NCBI GenBank assembly: GCA_900543445.1
Contig: UQRC01000010.1
Coordinates: 1 to 64,000, forward strand
Direction: 5' to 3'
DNA: 64,000 nt
From: an uncultured Lachnobacterium sp.
GTDB lineage: Bacteria; Bacillota; Clostridia; Lachnospirales; Lachnospiraceae
The position numbers and the translations under genes are program-made. Under the pieces are notes generated by a model. The model had not been told where the DNA came from. It saw only the letters and a list, made by a program, of their open reading frames with translations, and did no database searches. Below, piece after piece: positions 17,703 to 27,593 of the stretch (its first letter is position 1; each line of letters starts with the position of its first letter).

Positions 17703-19580
17703 TTACTGTTCACTCGCGCCATTCGCATGAAAGAAGGCATACACTTTCTCCGCCGCCTGCAGATTCATGCTTTCCGTCTCCGCCAGTTCTTCCACCGTTG
17801 CCTCCCTGATCTTCTCGATTGATGCGAAGCGCCGCATAAGAGCCTTACGCCTGGTCGGCCCAATGCCCTCGATGTCATCTAACACAGAATGCACCTGTGA
17901 CTTTGAACGGAGTGATCTGTGGTACTCGATTGCGAAACGATGCGCCTCGTCCTGAATTCTCGTGATCAGCTTAAAGCCTTCCCCGTGCCGGTCGATCGGA
18001 ATCTCTACATTATGAAAGTATAACCCTCTTGTCCTGTGATTATCATCCTTGACCATACCGCACACCGGAATAGACAGTCCCAGTTCCTCCAGCACCTGCA
18101 GACAGATATTCACCTGACCGCGTCCTCCGTCCATCATGATGATATCCGGAAAACGCGTAAAGCTTCCAACCTCCTGCGGCAGATTCTTATCCTTAAGTTC
18201 CTGTATCTCCTGCATCCCATGCTTAAAACGTCTTGTCAAAACTTCATGCATCGAAGTATAATCATCCGGTCCCGTCACAGTACGAAGCTTAAATTTACGA
18301 TAGTCGCTGCGCTTCGGCTTGCCTTTTTCATAAACGATCATAGAACCGACCGTCTCGAATCCATTAATATTAGAGATATCATACGCTTCCATACGATTCA
18401 GCCCGTGCATTCCGAGAAGTTCCTCGATTTCCTTGACTGCACCGATCGTTCTTCCTTCCTCACGCTTGATCTTCTCCTTATCCTGATTCAAAACAAGTGA
18501 GGCATTCTTGGCCGCCAGTTCCACAAGCTTCTCCTTCATTCCCTTCTGCGGAATGCGGATGTACACACGCCGTCCGCGCTTGGCGCTCAGCCACTCTTCC
18601 AATACCGGAATATCCTCGATCGGCTCCTGCAGCATAATTTCACGCGGAATATACGGCGTGCCGGAGTAAAACTGTTTCACGAAATTGACCAGGATATCGC
18701 TTGTGCTCTCCTCCGAACCGACGCGCACATGAAAATGATCTCGTCCGATGATCTTACCGCTTCGGATAAAAAATACCTGCACCACTGCATCCGTATCATC
18801 ACTCGCCAAAGCGATAATATCCTTATCCTCGCCATCCGTATTCGTAATCTTCTGCTTCTGCGCGATCTGCTTCACACTGCCTAACAGCTCCCGATACTCA
18901 ATTGCTTTCTCAAACTCCATCGCCTGTGAAGCTTCCACCATCTTTGTCTCGAGCATCTTAATGACCGGCGTATAATTTCCGTTTAAGAATTCCAGCACCT
19001 GGCTGACACGCTCACCATATTCTTCCTTACTAATATATCCCTGACAAGGTGCACTGCATCTGTGAATATGATAATTCAGGCAGGCACGCTCCGCTCCGAT
19101 ATCCCGCGGCAGCTTCCGGTTGCAGGTGCGAAGCTGATAGATTTTATTGATCAGCTCAATCGTATCCTTCACCGCTCCGGCACTTGTGTACGGTCCGAAA
19201 TAACGGGACTTATCCTTTTTTAACTGGCGCGAAAAAAGCACACGCGGAAAATCCTCCCCCATTGTCACACGGATGTAAGGGTATGTCTTATCATCTCGAA
19301 GCATGGTATTGTATTTTGGCGTGTGTTCCTTGATCAGATTGCATTCAAGCACCAACGCTTCCAACTCGGAATCCGTGATAATGTACTCGAATCTCGCAAT
19401 ATGCTCTACCATCTGCTTCTTCTTGATTCCCTCATCGTGACTTGGCTGAAAATACTGCCGTACGCGTTTGCGCAAGCTTACTGCTTTCCCGATGTAGATG
19501 ATGGCATCTGTTTTATCATGCATAATATAAACTCCCGGTTGATCCGGGAGTTTACGTAATTCTTCTTGAATGTCAAACAT
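17703..19580 (-). CDS. uvrC: excinuclease ABC subunit C
   Basis: A 625-residue UvrC, the dual-incision nuclease of nucleotide excision repair. The GIY-YIG domain occupies about 13-95 ([15 protein letters not shown]), followed by the Cys cluster region [15 protein letters not shown], a UVR motif ([11 protein letters not shown]), the RNase H-like 5'-incision domain ([16 protein letters not shown]) and C-terminal helix-hairpin-helix repeats ([16 protein letters not shown]). The start ATG at 19578-19580 has GAGG nine bases upstream inside the end of ftsH; a TTG one codon earlier is possible. Three bases separate it from ftsH. Confidence 0.97.
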   Translation of the reverse strand: MFDIQEELRKLPDQPGVYIMHDKTDAIIYIGKAVSLRKRVRQYFQPSHDEGIKKKQMVEHIARFEYIITDSELEALVLECNLIKEHTPKYNTMLRDDKTYPYIRVTMGEDFPRVLFSRQLKKDKSRYFGPYTSAGAVKDTIELINKIYQLRTCNRKLPRDIGAERACLNYHIHRCSAPCQGYISKEEYGERVSQVLEFLNGNYTPVIKMLETKMVEASQAMEFEKAIEYRELLGSVKQIAQKQKITNTDGEDKDIIALASDDTDAVVQVFFIRSGKIIGRDHFHVRVGSEESTSDILVNFVKQFYSGTPYIPREIMLQEPIEDIPVLEEWLSAKRGRRVYIRIPQKGMKEKLVELAAKNASLVLNQDKEKIKREEGRTIGAVKEIEELLGMHGLNRMEAYDISNINGFETVGSMIVYEKGKPKRSDYRKFKLRTVTGPDDYTSMHEVLTRRFKHGMQEIQELKDKNLPQEVGSFTRFPDIIMMDGGRGQVNICLQVLEELGLSIPVCGMVKDDNHRTRGLYFHNVEIPIDRHGEGFKLITRIQDEAHRFAIEYHRSLRSKSQVHSVLDDIEGIGPTRRKALMRRFASIEKIREATVEELAETESMNLQAAEKVYAFFHANGASEQ

Positions 19581-19583
19581 CAA

Positions 19584-21662
19584 TTATTCCTCAAACATAT
19601 CATCCGTTGCCGGTGCGATCGTCTGCTCCGGTGCCTTCGCCTCATCCTGCTTAGCCCCCTCCGTCTCCGGCATCAGTGAATCCTTCTTATCACTTTCTTC
19701 CTCAGGAATTCCCTTCATCTCGCGGAAGATCTTCATGAATTCCTTACCGGTGATGGTCTCTTTCTCATAGAGATACTCGCTGATATGATCCAGCACATCG
19801 CGATTCTCTCTCAGCATGTTCATCGCTGTCTCATAGCTCTCATTGATGATTGTAAGCACTTCTTTATCAATCTGTCCCGCAGTATCCTCACCGCAGATTA
19901 AACCTGCGCGTCCGTCAAGATACTGGTTCTCAACAGTAGCAAGGCACATCATTCCAAACTTATCCGACATACCGTACATGGTAACCATCGCACGGGCAAT
20001 CTTCGTTGCCTGTTCGATATCGTTCGCCGCACCACTCGTTGCCGACTCAAACACGAGAACCTCCGCTGCACGTCCGGCCATATAAGTCGTGATCTTCGCA
20101 AGCAGCTCATCCTTCGTCTCTAAGTACTTCTCCTCCTCCGGAGTCTGAAGCGTATAACCAAGTGCGCCCATCGTACGAGGAACGATCGTAATCTTCTGTA
20201 CCGGTTCCGTATTCTTCTGTAATGCGGATACCAAAGCGTGACCGACTTCGTGGTAAGAAACGATCTTGCGCTCCTTATCGCTCATCACGCGATCCTTCTT
20301 CTCTTTGCCGCCGACAGCCACAAGCTCGAATGCCTCAAACAGATCCGACTGGTTCACAAACTTACGGTTATGCTTGACTGCATTAATTGCTGCCTCATTG
20401 ATCATGTTGGCAAGATCCGAACCAACCAGTCCGGCAGTTGCCAGAGCAAGTGCATCCAGATCTACGGTCTCATCCATATGAACATCCTTGGAATGAACCT
20501 TCAAAGTCTCAAGACGTCCCTTGAGATCCGGCTTATCAACGATAATACGGCGGTCAAAACGTCCCGGACGAAGCAATGCCTTATCCAGTACTTCCGGACG
20601 GTTCGTTGCCGCAAGAATCAAAATTCCTTTCGACGGATCAAAACCATCCATCTCCGCCAATAACTGGTTCAATGTCTGCTCGCGCTCATCGTTACCTCCG
20701 CCGTATCTGCTGTCACGGCTTTTACCGATGGCATCGATCTCATCGATGAAGATGATACAAGGTGCCATCTTCTGTGCTTCCTTAAACAGATCTCGCACAC
20801 GGGAAGCACCGACTCCGACGAACATCTCTACGAAATCCGAACCTGCCAGTGAGAAGAACGGAACTCCGGCTTCTCCTGCAACAGCCTTTGCAAGAAGTGT
20901 CTTACCAGTTCCAGGAGGTCCGACAAGAAGTGCTCCCTTCGGAAGCTTCGCACCGATGTCACGGTACTTCTTCGGATTGTGCAGAAAATCAACAACTTCC
21001 TGCAGCGATTCCTTCGCCTCATCCTGTCCCGCAACATCCTTAAATGTCACACCGGTTGTCTTCTCCACATAGACCTTGGCGGTTGTCTTGCCGACGCCCA
21101 TCGCGCCGCCGCCCATCTTCTTCATCAGCATTCCAAACAGGATCCACAAGATCACAAGCGGAATGACAAAGCTTAAAATATTAAGAAGCCAGGTCGAAGT
21201 ATTGTCCGGAACCGTCGCTGAAATCTCAATCGGATTGCCTTCCGACGTCTTGGATTCCTTCAACGTCTTGATCAGATCCGGATCATTGACCATTCCGGTA
21301 TAATACGTGATCTTGTAAGCTGCCTTGTCTTCGACAAGTGTGTAGTCGATCTCATAGTTTCCGAATTCAACCGTCTTGATATTGTTGTGTTCGAGCTGCT
21401 TTAAGAAATCCGAATATGTAGTTTCCTTGGAGCTCATCTGTGAGAAACGACTTGCAAAAAATGAAATGAAGAACAACGCGACGAGTGTCACCATAATGAA
21501 ACTTAAGATCATCTGTCCGTTATGGTTGTTCTTCTTATCTCCGTTGTTATTATTGTTGTTTCCGTTATTCCCATTGTTGTAATTATTGTTGCCGCCATTA
21601 TAATTATTGCCACCGTTATAGTTGCCATTATTATAATTGTTATTCGGTGCCTGATTGTCCAT
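19584..21662 (-). CDS. ftsH: ATP-dependent zinc metalloprotease FtsH
   Basis: A 692-residue membrane AAA+ protease. Two membrane segments (about 51-69 and 158-178) flank the extracytoplasmic domain. The AAA module has Walker A GPPGTGKT (248-255), Walker [10 protein letters not shown] and the second region of homology RPGRFDRR. The zinc site is HEVGH at 471-475. The first 48 residues are unusual: an Asn/Gly/Tyr-rich low-complexity cytoplasmic tail. The acidic/Ala-rich C-terminal tail is also long. The frame opens at 21689, but the ATG at 21660-21662 follows GGAGGG by four bases. A near-consensus promoter precedes it. Confidence 0.97.
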   Translation of the reverse strand: MDNQAPNNNYNNGNYNGGNNYNGGNNNYNNGNNGNNNNNNGDKKNNHNGQMILSFIMVTLVALFFISFFASRFSQMSSKETTYSDFLKQLEHNNIKTVEFGNYEIDYTLVEDKAAYKITYYTGMVNDPDLIKTLKESKTSEGNPIEISATVPDNTSTWLLNILSFVIPLVILWILFGMLMKKMGGGAMGVGKTTAKVYVEKTTGVTFKDVAGQDEAKESLQEVVDFLHNPKKYRDIGAKLPKGALLVGPPGTGKTLLAKAVAGEAGVPFFSLAGSDFVEMFVGVGASRVRDLFKEAQKMAPCIIFIDEIDAIGKSRDSRYGGGNDEREQTLNQLLAEMDGFDPSKGILILAATNRPEVLDKALLRPGRFDRRIIVDKPDLKGRLETLKVHSKDVHMDETVDLDALALATAGLVGSDLANMINEAAINAVKHNRKFVNQSDLFEAFELVAVGGKEKKDRVMSDKERKIVSYHEVGHALVSALQKNTEPVQKITIVPRTMGALGYTLQTPEEEKYLETKDELLAKITTYMAGRAAEVLVFESATSGAANDIEQATKIARAMVTMYGMSDKFGMMCLATVENQYLDGRAGLICGEDTAGQIDKEVLTIINESYETAMNMLRENRDVLDHISEYLYEKETITGKEFMKIFREMKGIPEEESDKKDSLMPETEGAKQDEAKAPEQTIAPATDDMFEE

Positions 21663-21714
21663 AAGCCCTCCAGTTGTATGCATGCACACAAATTCTCTTG
21701 TATTTCGTATCTTT

Positions 21715-21743
21715 ATTATATGTAAAGGTCACTTTAAAATCAA
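21715..21743 (-). promoter_or_regulatory. sigma-A promoter of ftsH
   Basis: TTGATT (21738-21743) and TATAAT (21715-21720) on the minus strand, 17-bp spacer, 52 bases upstream of the ftsH start. It is divergent from pyrG. Confidence 0.87.
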
Positions 21744-21818
21744 CATTTTGTTCGTGAACTTTTCTTATTCTTTCTAAACTTTTTCTAAAAAAGTGTGGAA
21801 TATTTTGATCTTAGGCTG

Positions 21819-21824
21819 TATAAT
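21819..21824 (+). promoter_or_regulatory. -10 element of pyrG
   Basis: A perfect TATAAT lies 50 bases before the pyrG ATG. The -35 (TGGAAT at 17 bp) is weak. I see no terminator hairpin or GGG initiation run of the kind used in Bacillus pyrG attenuation. Confidence 0.55.
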
Positions 21825-21874
21825 ATGTAAGTTATTAGTATCGCTTAATATTTTACAATTTGAGGAGGATAATT

Positions 21875-23479
21875 ATGCCTGTTAAATACGTCTTTGTCAC
21901 TGGTGGTGTTGTTTCCGGTCTCGGAAAAGGAATTACCGCCGCATCTCTTGGACGTCTGCTGAAGGCTCGTGGCTACAAAGTCACTATGCAGAAGTTTGAC
22001 CCATATATCAACATTGATCCGGGAACCATGAACCCGATCCAGCACGGTGAAGTATTCGTTACCGATGATGGTGCTGAGACAGATCTCGATCTTGGACACT
22101 ATGAGAGATTTATCGACGAGAGTCTGACAAAGAACTCCAACGTAACAACCGGTAAGGTTTACTGGTCTGTATTACAGAAGGAACGACGCGGCGATTACGG
22201 CGGAGGAACAGTTCAGGTTATTCCACATATTACGAACGAGATCAAGAGTCGTTTTTACCGCAACTTCACTTCCGATGATATGCATATCGCCATCATCGAA
22301 GTCGGCGGAACCGTCGGAGATATCGAAAGTCAGCCTTTCCTTGAGGCAATCCGTCAGTTCCAGCACGAAGTCGGACACGAGAATGCGATCTTGTGTCACG
22401 TTACACTGATCCCGTATCTGCGTGCTTCCGGAGAGCTTAAGACAAAGCCTACACAGGCCAGTGTTAAGGAGCTTCAGGGAATGGGTATCCAGCCGGATAT
22501 CATCGTATGCCGCTCCGAGCAGCCGCTTGATCAGGGACTCAAGGATAAGATTGCATTGTTCTGTAATGTACCAAATTCTCACGTACTGCAAAATCTTGAT
22601 GTTGAATATCTCTATGAGGCACCGCTTGCAATGGAGAAAGAAAATCTTGCCAAGGTTGTCTGTGAAAGCTTAAAGCTTGACTGTCCGGAACCGGATCTTA
22701 CCGACTGGAAACAGATGGTCAACGATCTTCGTCATCCTGATAAGGAAGTGAAGATTGCACTGGTTGGAAAATATACTGCATTACACGATGCTTACATCTC
22801 AGTTGTTGAGGCATTAAAGCATGGTGGAATCCCGCTCCATGCAACCATCGATATCAAGTGGGTGGATTCCGAGGAATTGACTGCCGACAATGTAGACAGC
22901 GTTCTTAACGATGTAAATGGTATCCTTGTTCCGGGTGGATTCGGTATCCGCGGCGTTGAGGGCAAGATCCTTGCAGCCCGCTACGCAAGAGAGAACAATA
23001 TCCCATACCTTGGACTCTGCCTTGGTATGCAGGTTGCGATCATCGAATTTGCAAGACATGTTTGCGGCTACAATGACGCACACAGTATTGAGCTTGATCC
23101 GAACACAACCCATCCGGTTATCGCTTTGATGCCTGACCAGAATGGTGTTGAAGATATTGGCGGAACATTAAGACTTGGCGCTTACCCATGTATCCTTGAG
23201 AAAGATTCCAAGGCATACAGCGTATATGGAACCGAAGAGATTTCCGAGCGTCATCGTCATCGTTATGAGGTGAACAATGATTACCGTACCGCTTTACTTG
23301 AGCATGGTATGAAGCTTTGCGGAACTTCTCCTGATGGAAGAATCGTAGAGATGATCGAAATTCCGGATCATCCATGGTTTATTGCCACACAGGCGCATCC
23401 GGAGCTTAAGTCCCGTCCAAACCGTCCACATCCACTTTTCCGTGGTTTCGTGGAAGCTGCTACCAAATGCAAGAGATAA
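21875..23479 (+). CDS. pyrG: CTP synthase
   Basis: A 534-residue CTP synthase that converts UTP to CTP using ATP and glutamine. The N-terminal synthetase domain shows [19 protein letters not shown] (P-loop) and [20 protein letters not shown]. The C-terminal class I glutamine amidotransferase has GGFGIRG, the nucleophile Cys in YLGLCLGMQ, and the His/Glu pair in [17 protein letters not shown]. The frame opens at a TTG at 21860, but the ATG at 21875 has GAGGAGG six bases upstream. It is monocistronic, with a strong terminator. Confidence 0.98.
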   Translation: MPVKYVFVTGGVVSGLGKGITAASLGRLLKARGYKVTMQKFDPYINIDPGTMNPIQHGEVFVTDDGAETDLDLGHYERFIDESLTKNSNVTTGKVYWSVLQKERRGDYGGGTVQVIPHITNEIKSRFYRNFTSDDMHIAIIEVGGTVGDIESQPFLEAIRQFQHEVGHENAILCHVTLIPYLRASGELKTKPTQASVKELQGMGIQPDIIVCRSEQPLDQGLKDKIALFCNVPNSHVLQNLDVEYLYEAPLAMEKENLAKVVCESLKLDCPEPDLTDWKQMVNDLRHPDKEVKIALVGKYTALHDAYISVVEALKHGGIPLHATIDIKWVDSEELTADNVDSVLNDVNGILVPGGFGIRGVEGKILAARYARENNIPYLGLCLGMQVAIIEFARHVCGYNDAHSIELDPNTTHPVIALMPDQNGVEDIGGTLRLGAYPCILEKDSKAYSVYGTEEISERHRHRYEVNNDYRTALLEHGMKLCGTSPDGRIVEMIEIPDHPWFIATQAHPELKSRPNRPHPLFRGFVEAATKCKR

Positions 23480-23496
23480 CCGATTGTAAATCATAT

Positions 23497-23527
23497 GCCC
23501 CCGGATTTATTTCCGGGGGCTTTATTT
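23497..23527 (+). terminator. intrinsic terminator of pyrG
   Basis: A 9-bp stem GCCCCCGGA/TCCGGGGGC with a six-base loop is followed by TTTATTT, 17 bases after the stop. Confidence 0.93.
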
Positions 23528-23626
23528 ACGCGAAAGTCCGTGTCTGCGCGAACCCCTGACAGCCGCATGCTGACCGGCAATGTTCAAAAGACTTGAACCA
23601 CTCACGCATTTTCCAATATTCCTGCC

Positions 23627-23689
23627 TTGTCAATCAAATGACCGTTTATTATAATGAATGTGATCAGATGGAATAGCATCCATTATAAT
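23627..23689 (+). promoter_or_regulatory. promoter and palindromic operator of the WYL regulator gene
   Basis: TTGTCA (23627-23632) and TATAAT (23650-23655) have a 17-bp spacer. A 13-bp inverted repeat (ATTATAATGAATG at 23648-23660 and CATCCATTATAAT at 23677-23689, one mismatch) overlaps the -10 and the start-site region. The position suggests a repressor site, most simply for autoregulation by the WYL protein encoded 16 bases downstream. Confidence 0.75.
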
Positions 23690-23705
23690 CAGAGGAGAAA
23701 GTGAT

Positions 23706-24689
23706 ATGCCCAAATCAACGAATCAGAAGCAAAAGATGTTGCTTATTCTTGATTATTTACAAAAGCACACCGATGAGACGCATGATGCGACAACACCACA
23801 GTTGATCGACTATCTTGCCGCCAACGGAATCAAAGCGGAGCGCAAGAGCATCTACAACGATATTCAGACACTGATTGATTTCGGATACGATATCGTGCGC
23901 GGTCCTGGCCCGCATGACGGCTACCAGCTTCTCTCCCGCGACTTTGAACTTGCGGAAGTCAAGCTTCTCGTCGATCTGGTGCAGTCTTCCAAGTTTATCA
24001 CAACGAAGAAGTCGCGAAAACTGATCGGCAAGCTTCAGCATCTCGTCAGCGAAAACGATGCCAGAAAACTGCAGCGTCAGGTTGTCGTCACAGACCGCAA
24101 CAAGGCACTCAACGAGAACATCTACTACAGTGTCGATGTCATCTATGCCGCAATCGCCGACAACAGGCAGATCCGCTTTCAATACTTCGACTGGGATGTC
24201 AAAAAGCAGATGGTTCCGCGCAAGGCCGGCGCAGTCTACGAGATCAGCCCGTGGCTTCTCACCTGGGACGACGAGAACTACTATCTTGTCGCGTATGACA
24301 GTGCCGCAACCTGTATGAAGCACTACCGCGTGGACAAAATGCTGCACATTGAATTATCGGAAAGTCCCCGCGAAGGGCGCGATGTGTATGAGAAGATCGA
24401 TGTGGCAGCCTACTCGAAGAAGACGTTCGGCATGTTTGCCGGCGAGGAGGAAACGATCCAGCTTCTGTGCGACAACGCCTTGATCGGTGTCATTGTCGAC
24501 CGTTTCGGAAGCGATGTTGCGCTTCGTCCCTACGATGATACGCACGCTTTGGCCCGCATGAATATCGCGGTCAGCCCGCAGTTTTTCGGGTGGCTTGCCG
24601 GTCTCTCCGGACGCGTGACCATCTACGCGCCGCAAAGCCTTGCCGCATCTTACAAAGACTACCTGCAGCATCTTCTGGACGGCTGCTAA
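23706..24689 (+). CDS. HTH/WYL-domain transcriptional regulator
   Basis: A 327-residue regulator: a DeoR-like winged helix (about 10-75, with TTPQLIDYLAANGIKAERKS and IYNDIQTLIDFGYDI) and a WYL domain (about 140-210, FQYFDWDVKKQ and the ISPWLLTWDDENYYLVAY core), then the WCX extension. WYL domains bind ligands, often nucleic acid or nucleotide-like, and regulate DNA damage, defence or metabolic genes. GAGGAG lies eight bases before the ATG. The gene body is GC-richer than its surroundings. The palindrome in its promoter suggests autoregulation. The downstream gene is a degraded DUF1016 nuclease, so any regulated partner may be lost. Confidence 0.88.
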   Translation: MPKSTNQKQKMLLILDYLQKHTDETHDATTPQLIDYLAANGIKAERKSIYNDIQTLIDFGYDIVRGPGPHDGYQLLSRDFELAEVKLLVDLVQSSKFITTKKSRKLIGKLQHLVSENDARKLQRQVVVTDRNKALNENIYYSVDVIYAAIADNRQIRFQYFDWDVKKQMVPRKAGAVYEISPWLLTWDDENYYLVAYDSAATCMKHYRVDKMLHIELSESPREGRDVYEKIDVAAYSKKTFGMFAGEEETIQLLCDNALIGVIVDRFGSDVALRPYDDTHALARMNIAVSPQFFGWLAGLSGRVTIYAPQSLAASYKDYLQHLLDGC

Positions 24690-24750
24690 ATGGATGATTT
24701 CTTCCTCTTTTTAAAGAAAAATTTTTATATTATACTGTTTATACTTTACC

Positions 24751-25434
24751 TTGAAGGAACTTTCTAAAGAGCTGACAAAAGAATTTGGAAAAGGGTTTTC
24801 TGTTTCTAATCTCCAATTTATGCGACGCTTCTACCAGAGTTATCAAATTCAACAGACAGTGTCTGTTAAATTGTCGTGGTCACACTATTGTGAGCTTCTG
24901 ACGATTTCAGACCCGGACAAACGCAGTTTCTACGAAAAGGAAACAATCAACTCCGGGTGGTCGATACGCGAATTAAAGCGACAGATTTCCACTTCTCTCT
25001 ACGAACGCCTATTACTGTCAGAGGGAAAAACGAATAAGGAAACCGTTCTTGCTCTCGCAGAAAAGGGAATTGAAATGTCCAGCCCATTAGATATGATCAA
25101 AGACCCTTATGTATTTGAATTTCTGGGTGTGCCGGAAAACAAACCTATGCTTGAAAGCGACCTTGAGAAAGCACTGGTCACGCCGGAAGCTGCCGGCCAA
25201 CTTAATATGTATCTGAATTACTATGCTGCAGAAGTAAATGATGAACACGATAATCCCCCAATCGGTATTATCCTTTGTACGGATAAAGACAGTATCGCCG
25301 CTGAATATGCTCTCGGCGGTTTGTCAAACAATATCTTTGCCTCACGCTATGTTTCTTATATTCCAGATAAGGAGCAGCTAATTGCACAGGTAGAAGCAGT
25401 TTTGAATGAATGGCACAATTCGGAAAAAGAATAA
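24751..25434 (+). pseudogene. remnant of a DUF1016/YhcG-type PD-(D/E)XK nuclease
   Basis: The 227-codon frame matches the DUF1016 (YhcG) family in two blocks. Residues 1-144 cover the end of the N-terminal domain (KELTKEFGKGFSVSNLQFM, SWSHYCELL, the SDLEKALVT helix). Residues 145-227 cover the C-terminal end of the nuclease domain (AGQLNMYLNYY, PPIGIILCTDKD, EYALGGLS). Between them, near 25,180, the roughly 60-residue segment that carries the catalytic Asp and ExK is missing, without a frame break. The N-terminal 60-70 residues of the family are also absent and the only start is a TTG with no good ribosome site. Full-length members are about 340-380 aa. It is probably non-functional as a nuclease. 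Confidence 0.78.
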
Positions 25435-25481
25435 GAAAAACGGGCACCTGCCCACAACACACAAAAAAGGAGGAAAAAAAC

Positions 25482-25658
25482 ATGAATTTACCGAAAGATC
25501 CGGTGATGCTGCTGTCCGTTGTAAATACGCAATTGCGCGACCATTATGCAACGCTCGCAGAGATGGCAGCTGCATATATGGTGGATGCAGACGAAATCAT
25601 TGCAAAACTTGATGCGATCAATTATCATTATGACGAGAAACAAAATCAGTTTATCTAA
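25482..25658 (+). CDS. small DUF4250-like protein
   Basis: A 58-residue protein starting MNLPKDPVMLLSVVNTQLRD and ending in DAINYHYDEKQNQFI. The pattern matches my memory of DUF4250 proteins, which are widespread in Clostridia and have no known function. The ATG at 25482 is eight bases after a perfect AAAGGAGG, which decides the start although the frame is open from 25410. It is followed 34 bases later by another small gene, probably in one transcript. Confidence 0.8.
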   Translation: MNLPKDPVMLLSVVNTQLRDHYATLAEMAAAYMVDADEIIAKLDAINYHYDEKQNQFI

Positions 25659-25692
25659 AGAGTAAATCTGATCATAGAAAGGAAGTACACAC

Positions 25693-25869
25693 ATGGCTGT
25701 AAGTTGTGACTTTTGCGCATACAATGAGTATGATGAGGAGGACGAAGCGTACTACTGCTCTGTCAATATGGATGAGGACGATATGGCGCGCTTTATGCAA
25801 AGCAGTTACCGTGAGTGTCCGTATTACCGCTCCGGAGATGAATATAAGGTCGTTCGCCACCAGATGTAA
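25693..25869 (+). CDS. small Cys-containing acidic protein (DUF6472-like)
   Basis: A 58-residue protein with CDFCAYNEYDEEDEAYYC near the N terminus and ECPYYRSGDEYKVVRHQM at the C terminus. The four Cys (positions 5, 8, 22 and 42) could bind a metal. The layout resembles the DUF6472 family of Lachnospiraceae as I recall it; the function is unknown. AAAGGAAG lies seven bases before the ATG. The transcript would end at the bidirectional terminator at 25,962. Confidence 0.78.
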   Translation: MAVSCDFCAYNEYDEEDEAYYCSVNMDEDDMARFMQSSYRECPYYRSGDEYKVVRHQM

Positions 25870-25961
25870 AGGAAGCCCCAGGGAGCACCTTACATTTGCA
25901 AAAGCGATTTCATCGATTCGTCATTTAAATTAAAATCAATTTTAAAAAATACGCAGTAAGA

Positions 25962-25991
25962 AAAAGGAGAATCAAACCTGATTCTCCTTTT
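25962..25991. terminator. bidirectional intrinsic terminator
   Basis: A 13-bp perfect stem (AAAAGGAGAATCA/TGATTCTCCTTTT) with a four-base loop and T/A runs on both sides separates the small plus-strand genes from the convergent anti-sigma gene. Confidence 0.9.
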
Positions 25992-25997
25992 GTGTTA

Positions 25998-26921
25998 TTA
26001 TTTCTTTCTCAAATGCAACACAATTCCAATGATAACAAAGGTAAGTCCGATCAAAACAGCCCCAACTTCCATCTGCATATGAAGGTCGCGATCCATCAGC
26101 TGCACCCATCCCATCTGATTTCCGATGCCAAGACTGACTCCACAGACAGCAATCAAAATTCCGGCTTTTGCGAATCCGTTGCAAGGCAGATAGCGGATTG
26201 CAAGGAATATCAGCCAGGCTGCCGCCACATAAAAGCTTGATACCACAAGCAGATCGTGAATAGCATTCGGATAATCGATACAAAATGCAAAGATCATCAG
26301 ATAAAACCAGACCGTGTCCCAGATCATGCACAAAAGTCCTTTGTGATTCTGAAACGTTTCCGGCAGATCCGCCTGATAAGCCACGATTGGAAACAGCGGC
26401 AATGACAGTCCGAATACCGTCGAGAAAGCGATCTCCGCGAACCGCAAAATGCCTCCGTTATCAAAGAACATTTCCGTAAAGAAAATAACCAAAAGCAATG
26501 CGATCGTCGAGAAAATGATCGTCTTTGAAAGTTTCTTTTTTGTAGATACAAGCGGCACAACGGTAAGTCCTGCCACAAGAAGCATGGATGCGATCAGCAC
26601 CGCGTCGGTCTTGAAATCGGAATATCCCGGCAGCGTCAGCATCAGCACGATGATCACCGGCAGGATCAGAATACCTGCTATAACGATTCCGGTCTTGAAT
26701 GCAATGGAGCGCTCCTTTTTCTCATGCCTTTTTAAGATCTCATGCGTTTCGGACAACAGATCGGCTTCGATCTTATCGTCGTCCATCTCCGCAAGCACTC
26801 TTGTGCACGCAGCACAATCTTTTAAATGTTCCTCGACCATTGCAGAGCTCGCGGCGCTGCACACATGATCATGATAAAGAGGAAGTATATCCTGAATAAT
26901 TTCACACGAAACGTTTTTCAT
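25998..26921 (-). CDS. zinc-finger anti-sigma factor with multi-pass membrane domain
   Basis: A 307-residue protein. The N-terminal 45 residues form a zinc-finger anti-sigma module (HLKDCAAC, with an additional upstream Cys at residue 6). About seven hydrophobic segments follow from residue 75 to the C terminus, ending in a basic tail. It starts one base after the stop of the ECF sigma gene, the usual sigma/anti-sigma pairing. It probably holds the sigma factor at the membrane; the signal is unknown. The frame runs on upstream to 27098 inside the sigma gene, but the ATG at 26919-26921 with AGGATGG is the natural start. Confidence 0.83.
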   Translation of the reverse strand: MKNVSCEIIQDILPLYHDHVCSAASSAMVEEHLKDCAACTRVLAEMDDDKIEADLLSETHEILKRHEKKERSIAFKTGIVIAGILILPVIIVLMLTLPGYSDFKTDAVLIASMLLVAGLTVVPLVSTKKKLSKTIIFSTIALLLVIFFTEMFFDNGGILRFAEIAFSTVFGLSLPLFPIVAYQADLPETFQNHKGLLCMIWDTVWFYLMIFAFCIDYPNAIHDLLVVSSFYVAAAWLIFLAIRYLPCNGFAKAGILIAVCGVSLGIGNQMGWVQLMDRDLHMQMEVGAVLIGLTFVIIGIVLHLRKK

Positions 26922-26922
26922 A

Positions 26923-27399
26923 TTAATCCATCCTTTCCTTAATTTTGAGTTTGGCACGGTGGTAAGTGACCCTTGCCCAACTCTCGGTACGTCCGAAGAT
27001 CTCTGCGATCTCCGCAAATGACAACTCGCCAAACACCCGAAGTTCAAATACTTCTTTGTATGGTTCCTCGAGTTCATGCAACAGCTTATGTATCGCAAAA
27101 GAAGATTCTTTTGTTATAAAATCGTCCTCGACATGAGTGTAATCACTGAAAATTTCGATGTCATCGGACGCATCGGAAATCCTTTTGCTTTTACGGAAAT
27201 GATCATTGCAGAGATTCTTTGCAATCGAGCACAGCCATGTGTATTCCGCAGCTTCTTTCTTAAAGTCCGACTTGGCAGTCATCGCTTTAAAAAAGGTACT
27301 CTGTGTGATTTCTTCCGCAAGTCCCGGGTCTTTTACGATATTCATCACAAACGAGTATACCTGCATAAAATAGGTGTGGTATATTTTTTCGGCATTCAT
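26923..27399 (-). CDS. ECF-type RNA polymerase sigma factor
   Basis: A 158-residue sigma-70 family ECF factor: region 2 at about 8-70 (TYFMQVYSFVMNIVKDPGLAEE, TWLCSIAKNLCNDHFRK) and region 4 at about 105-155 (LEEPYKEVFELRVFGELSFA, EIAEIFGRTESWARVTYHRA). The ATG at 27399 has AAGGAGG nine bases upstream; a GTG two codons earlier is too close to that site. A GTAAC/CGTC-type ECF promoter sits directly upstream, so it probably activates its own operon. The target regulon beyond this operon is unknown. Confidence 0.92.
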   Translation of the reverse strand: MNAEKIYHTYFMQVYSFVMNIVKDPGLAEEITQSTFFKAMTAKSDFKKEAAEYTWLCSIAKNLCNDHFRKSKRISDASDDIEIFSDYTHVEDDFITKESSFAIHKLLHELEEPYKEVFELRVFGELSFAEIAEIFGRTESWARVTYHRAKLKIKERMD

Positions 27400-27430
27400 G
27401 GTCACTCACCTCCTTCCCGATTTCATAAGT

Positions 27431-27458
27431 TAGACGGAGAAATATCCGATTCGTTACA
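27431..27458 (-). promoter_or_regulatory. ECF-type autoregulatory promoter
   Basis: On the minus strand TGTAAC (27453-27458) and CGTCTA (27431-27436) are separated by 16 bp. These are the hallmark -35 and -10 of many ECF sigma promoters (GTAAC/GAAC and CGTC), placed 31 bases before the sigma gene start. Confidence 0.82.
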
Positions 27459-27483
27459 AATTTTTTCCGTTTTTATTATAAGC

Positions 27484-27525
27484 AAAAAGAACTCAGGAAG
27501 TCTATCTCGAACTTCCCAAGTTCTT
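27484..27525 (-). terminator. probable terminator of the cytidylate-kinase-like gene
   Basis: On the minus strand a 7-bp outer stem (AAGAACT/AGTTCTT) and a 6-bp inner stem (GGAAGT/ACTTCC) separated by a two-base mismatch are followed by a short T run. Confidence 0.72.
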
Positions 27526-27593
27526 GGTTCGATAACGCAGATTGTAATGACATAAAATCATTGAAATCTTTCAAAATTCATCGATTTCAAAAA

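Noticed and set aside
21780..21874. Bacillus-type pyrG attenuation leader
   Set aside because: The leader is about 45 bases, has no terminator hairpin and no GGG start run required for reiterative transcription.
23757..24347. A 196-codon open frame antisense to the WYL regulator gene
   Set aside because: It arises from the GC-rich codon use of the WYL gene and has no ribosome site or recognisable domain.
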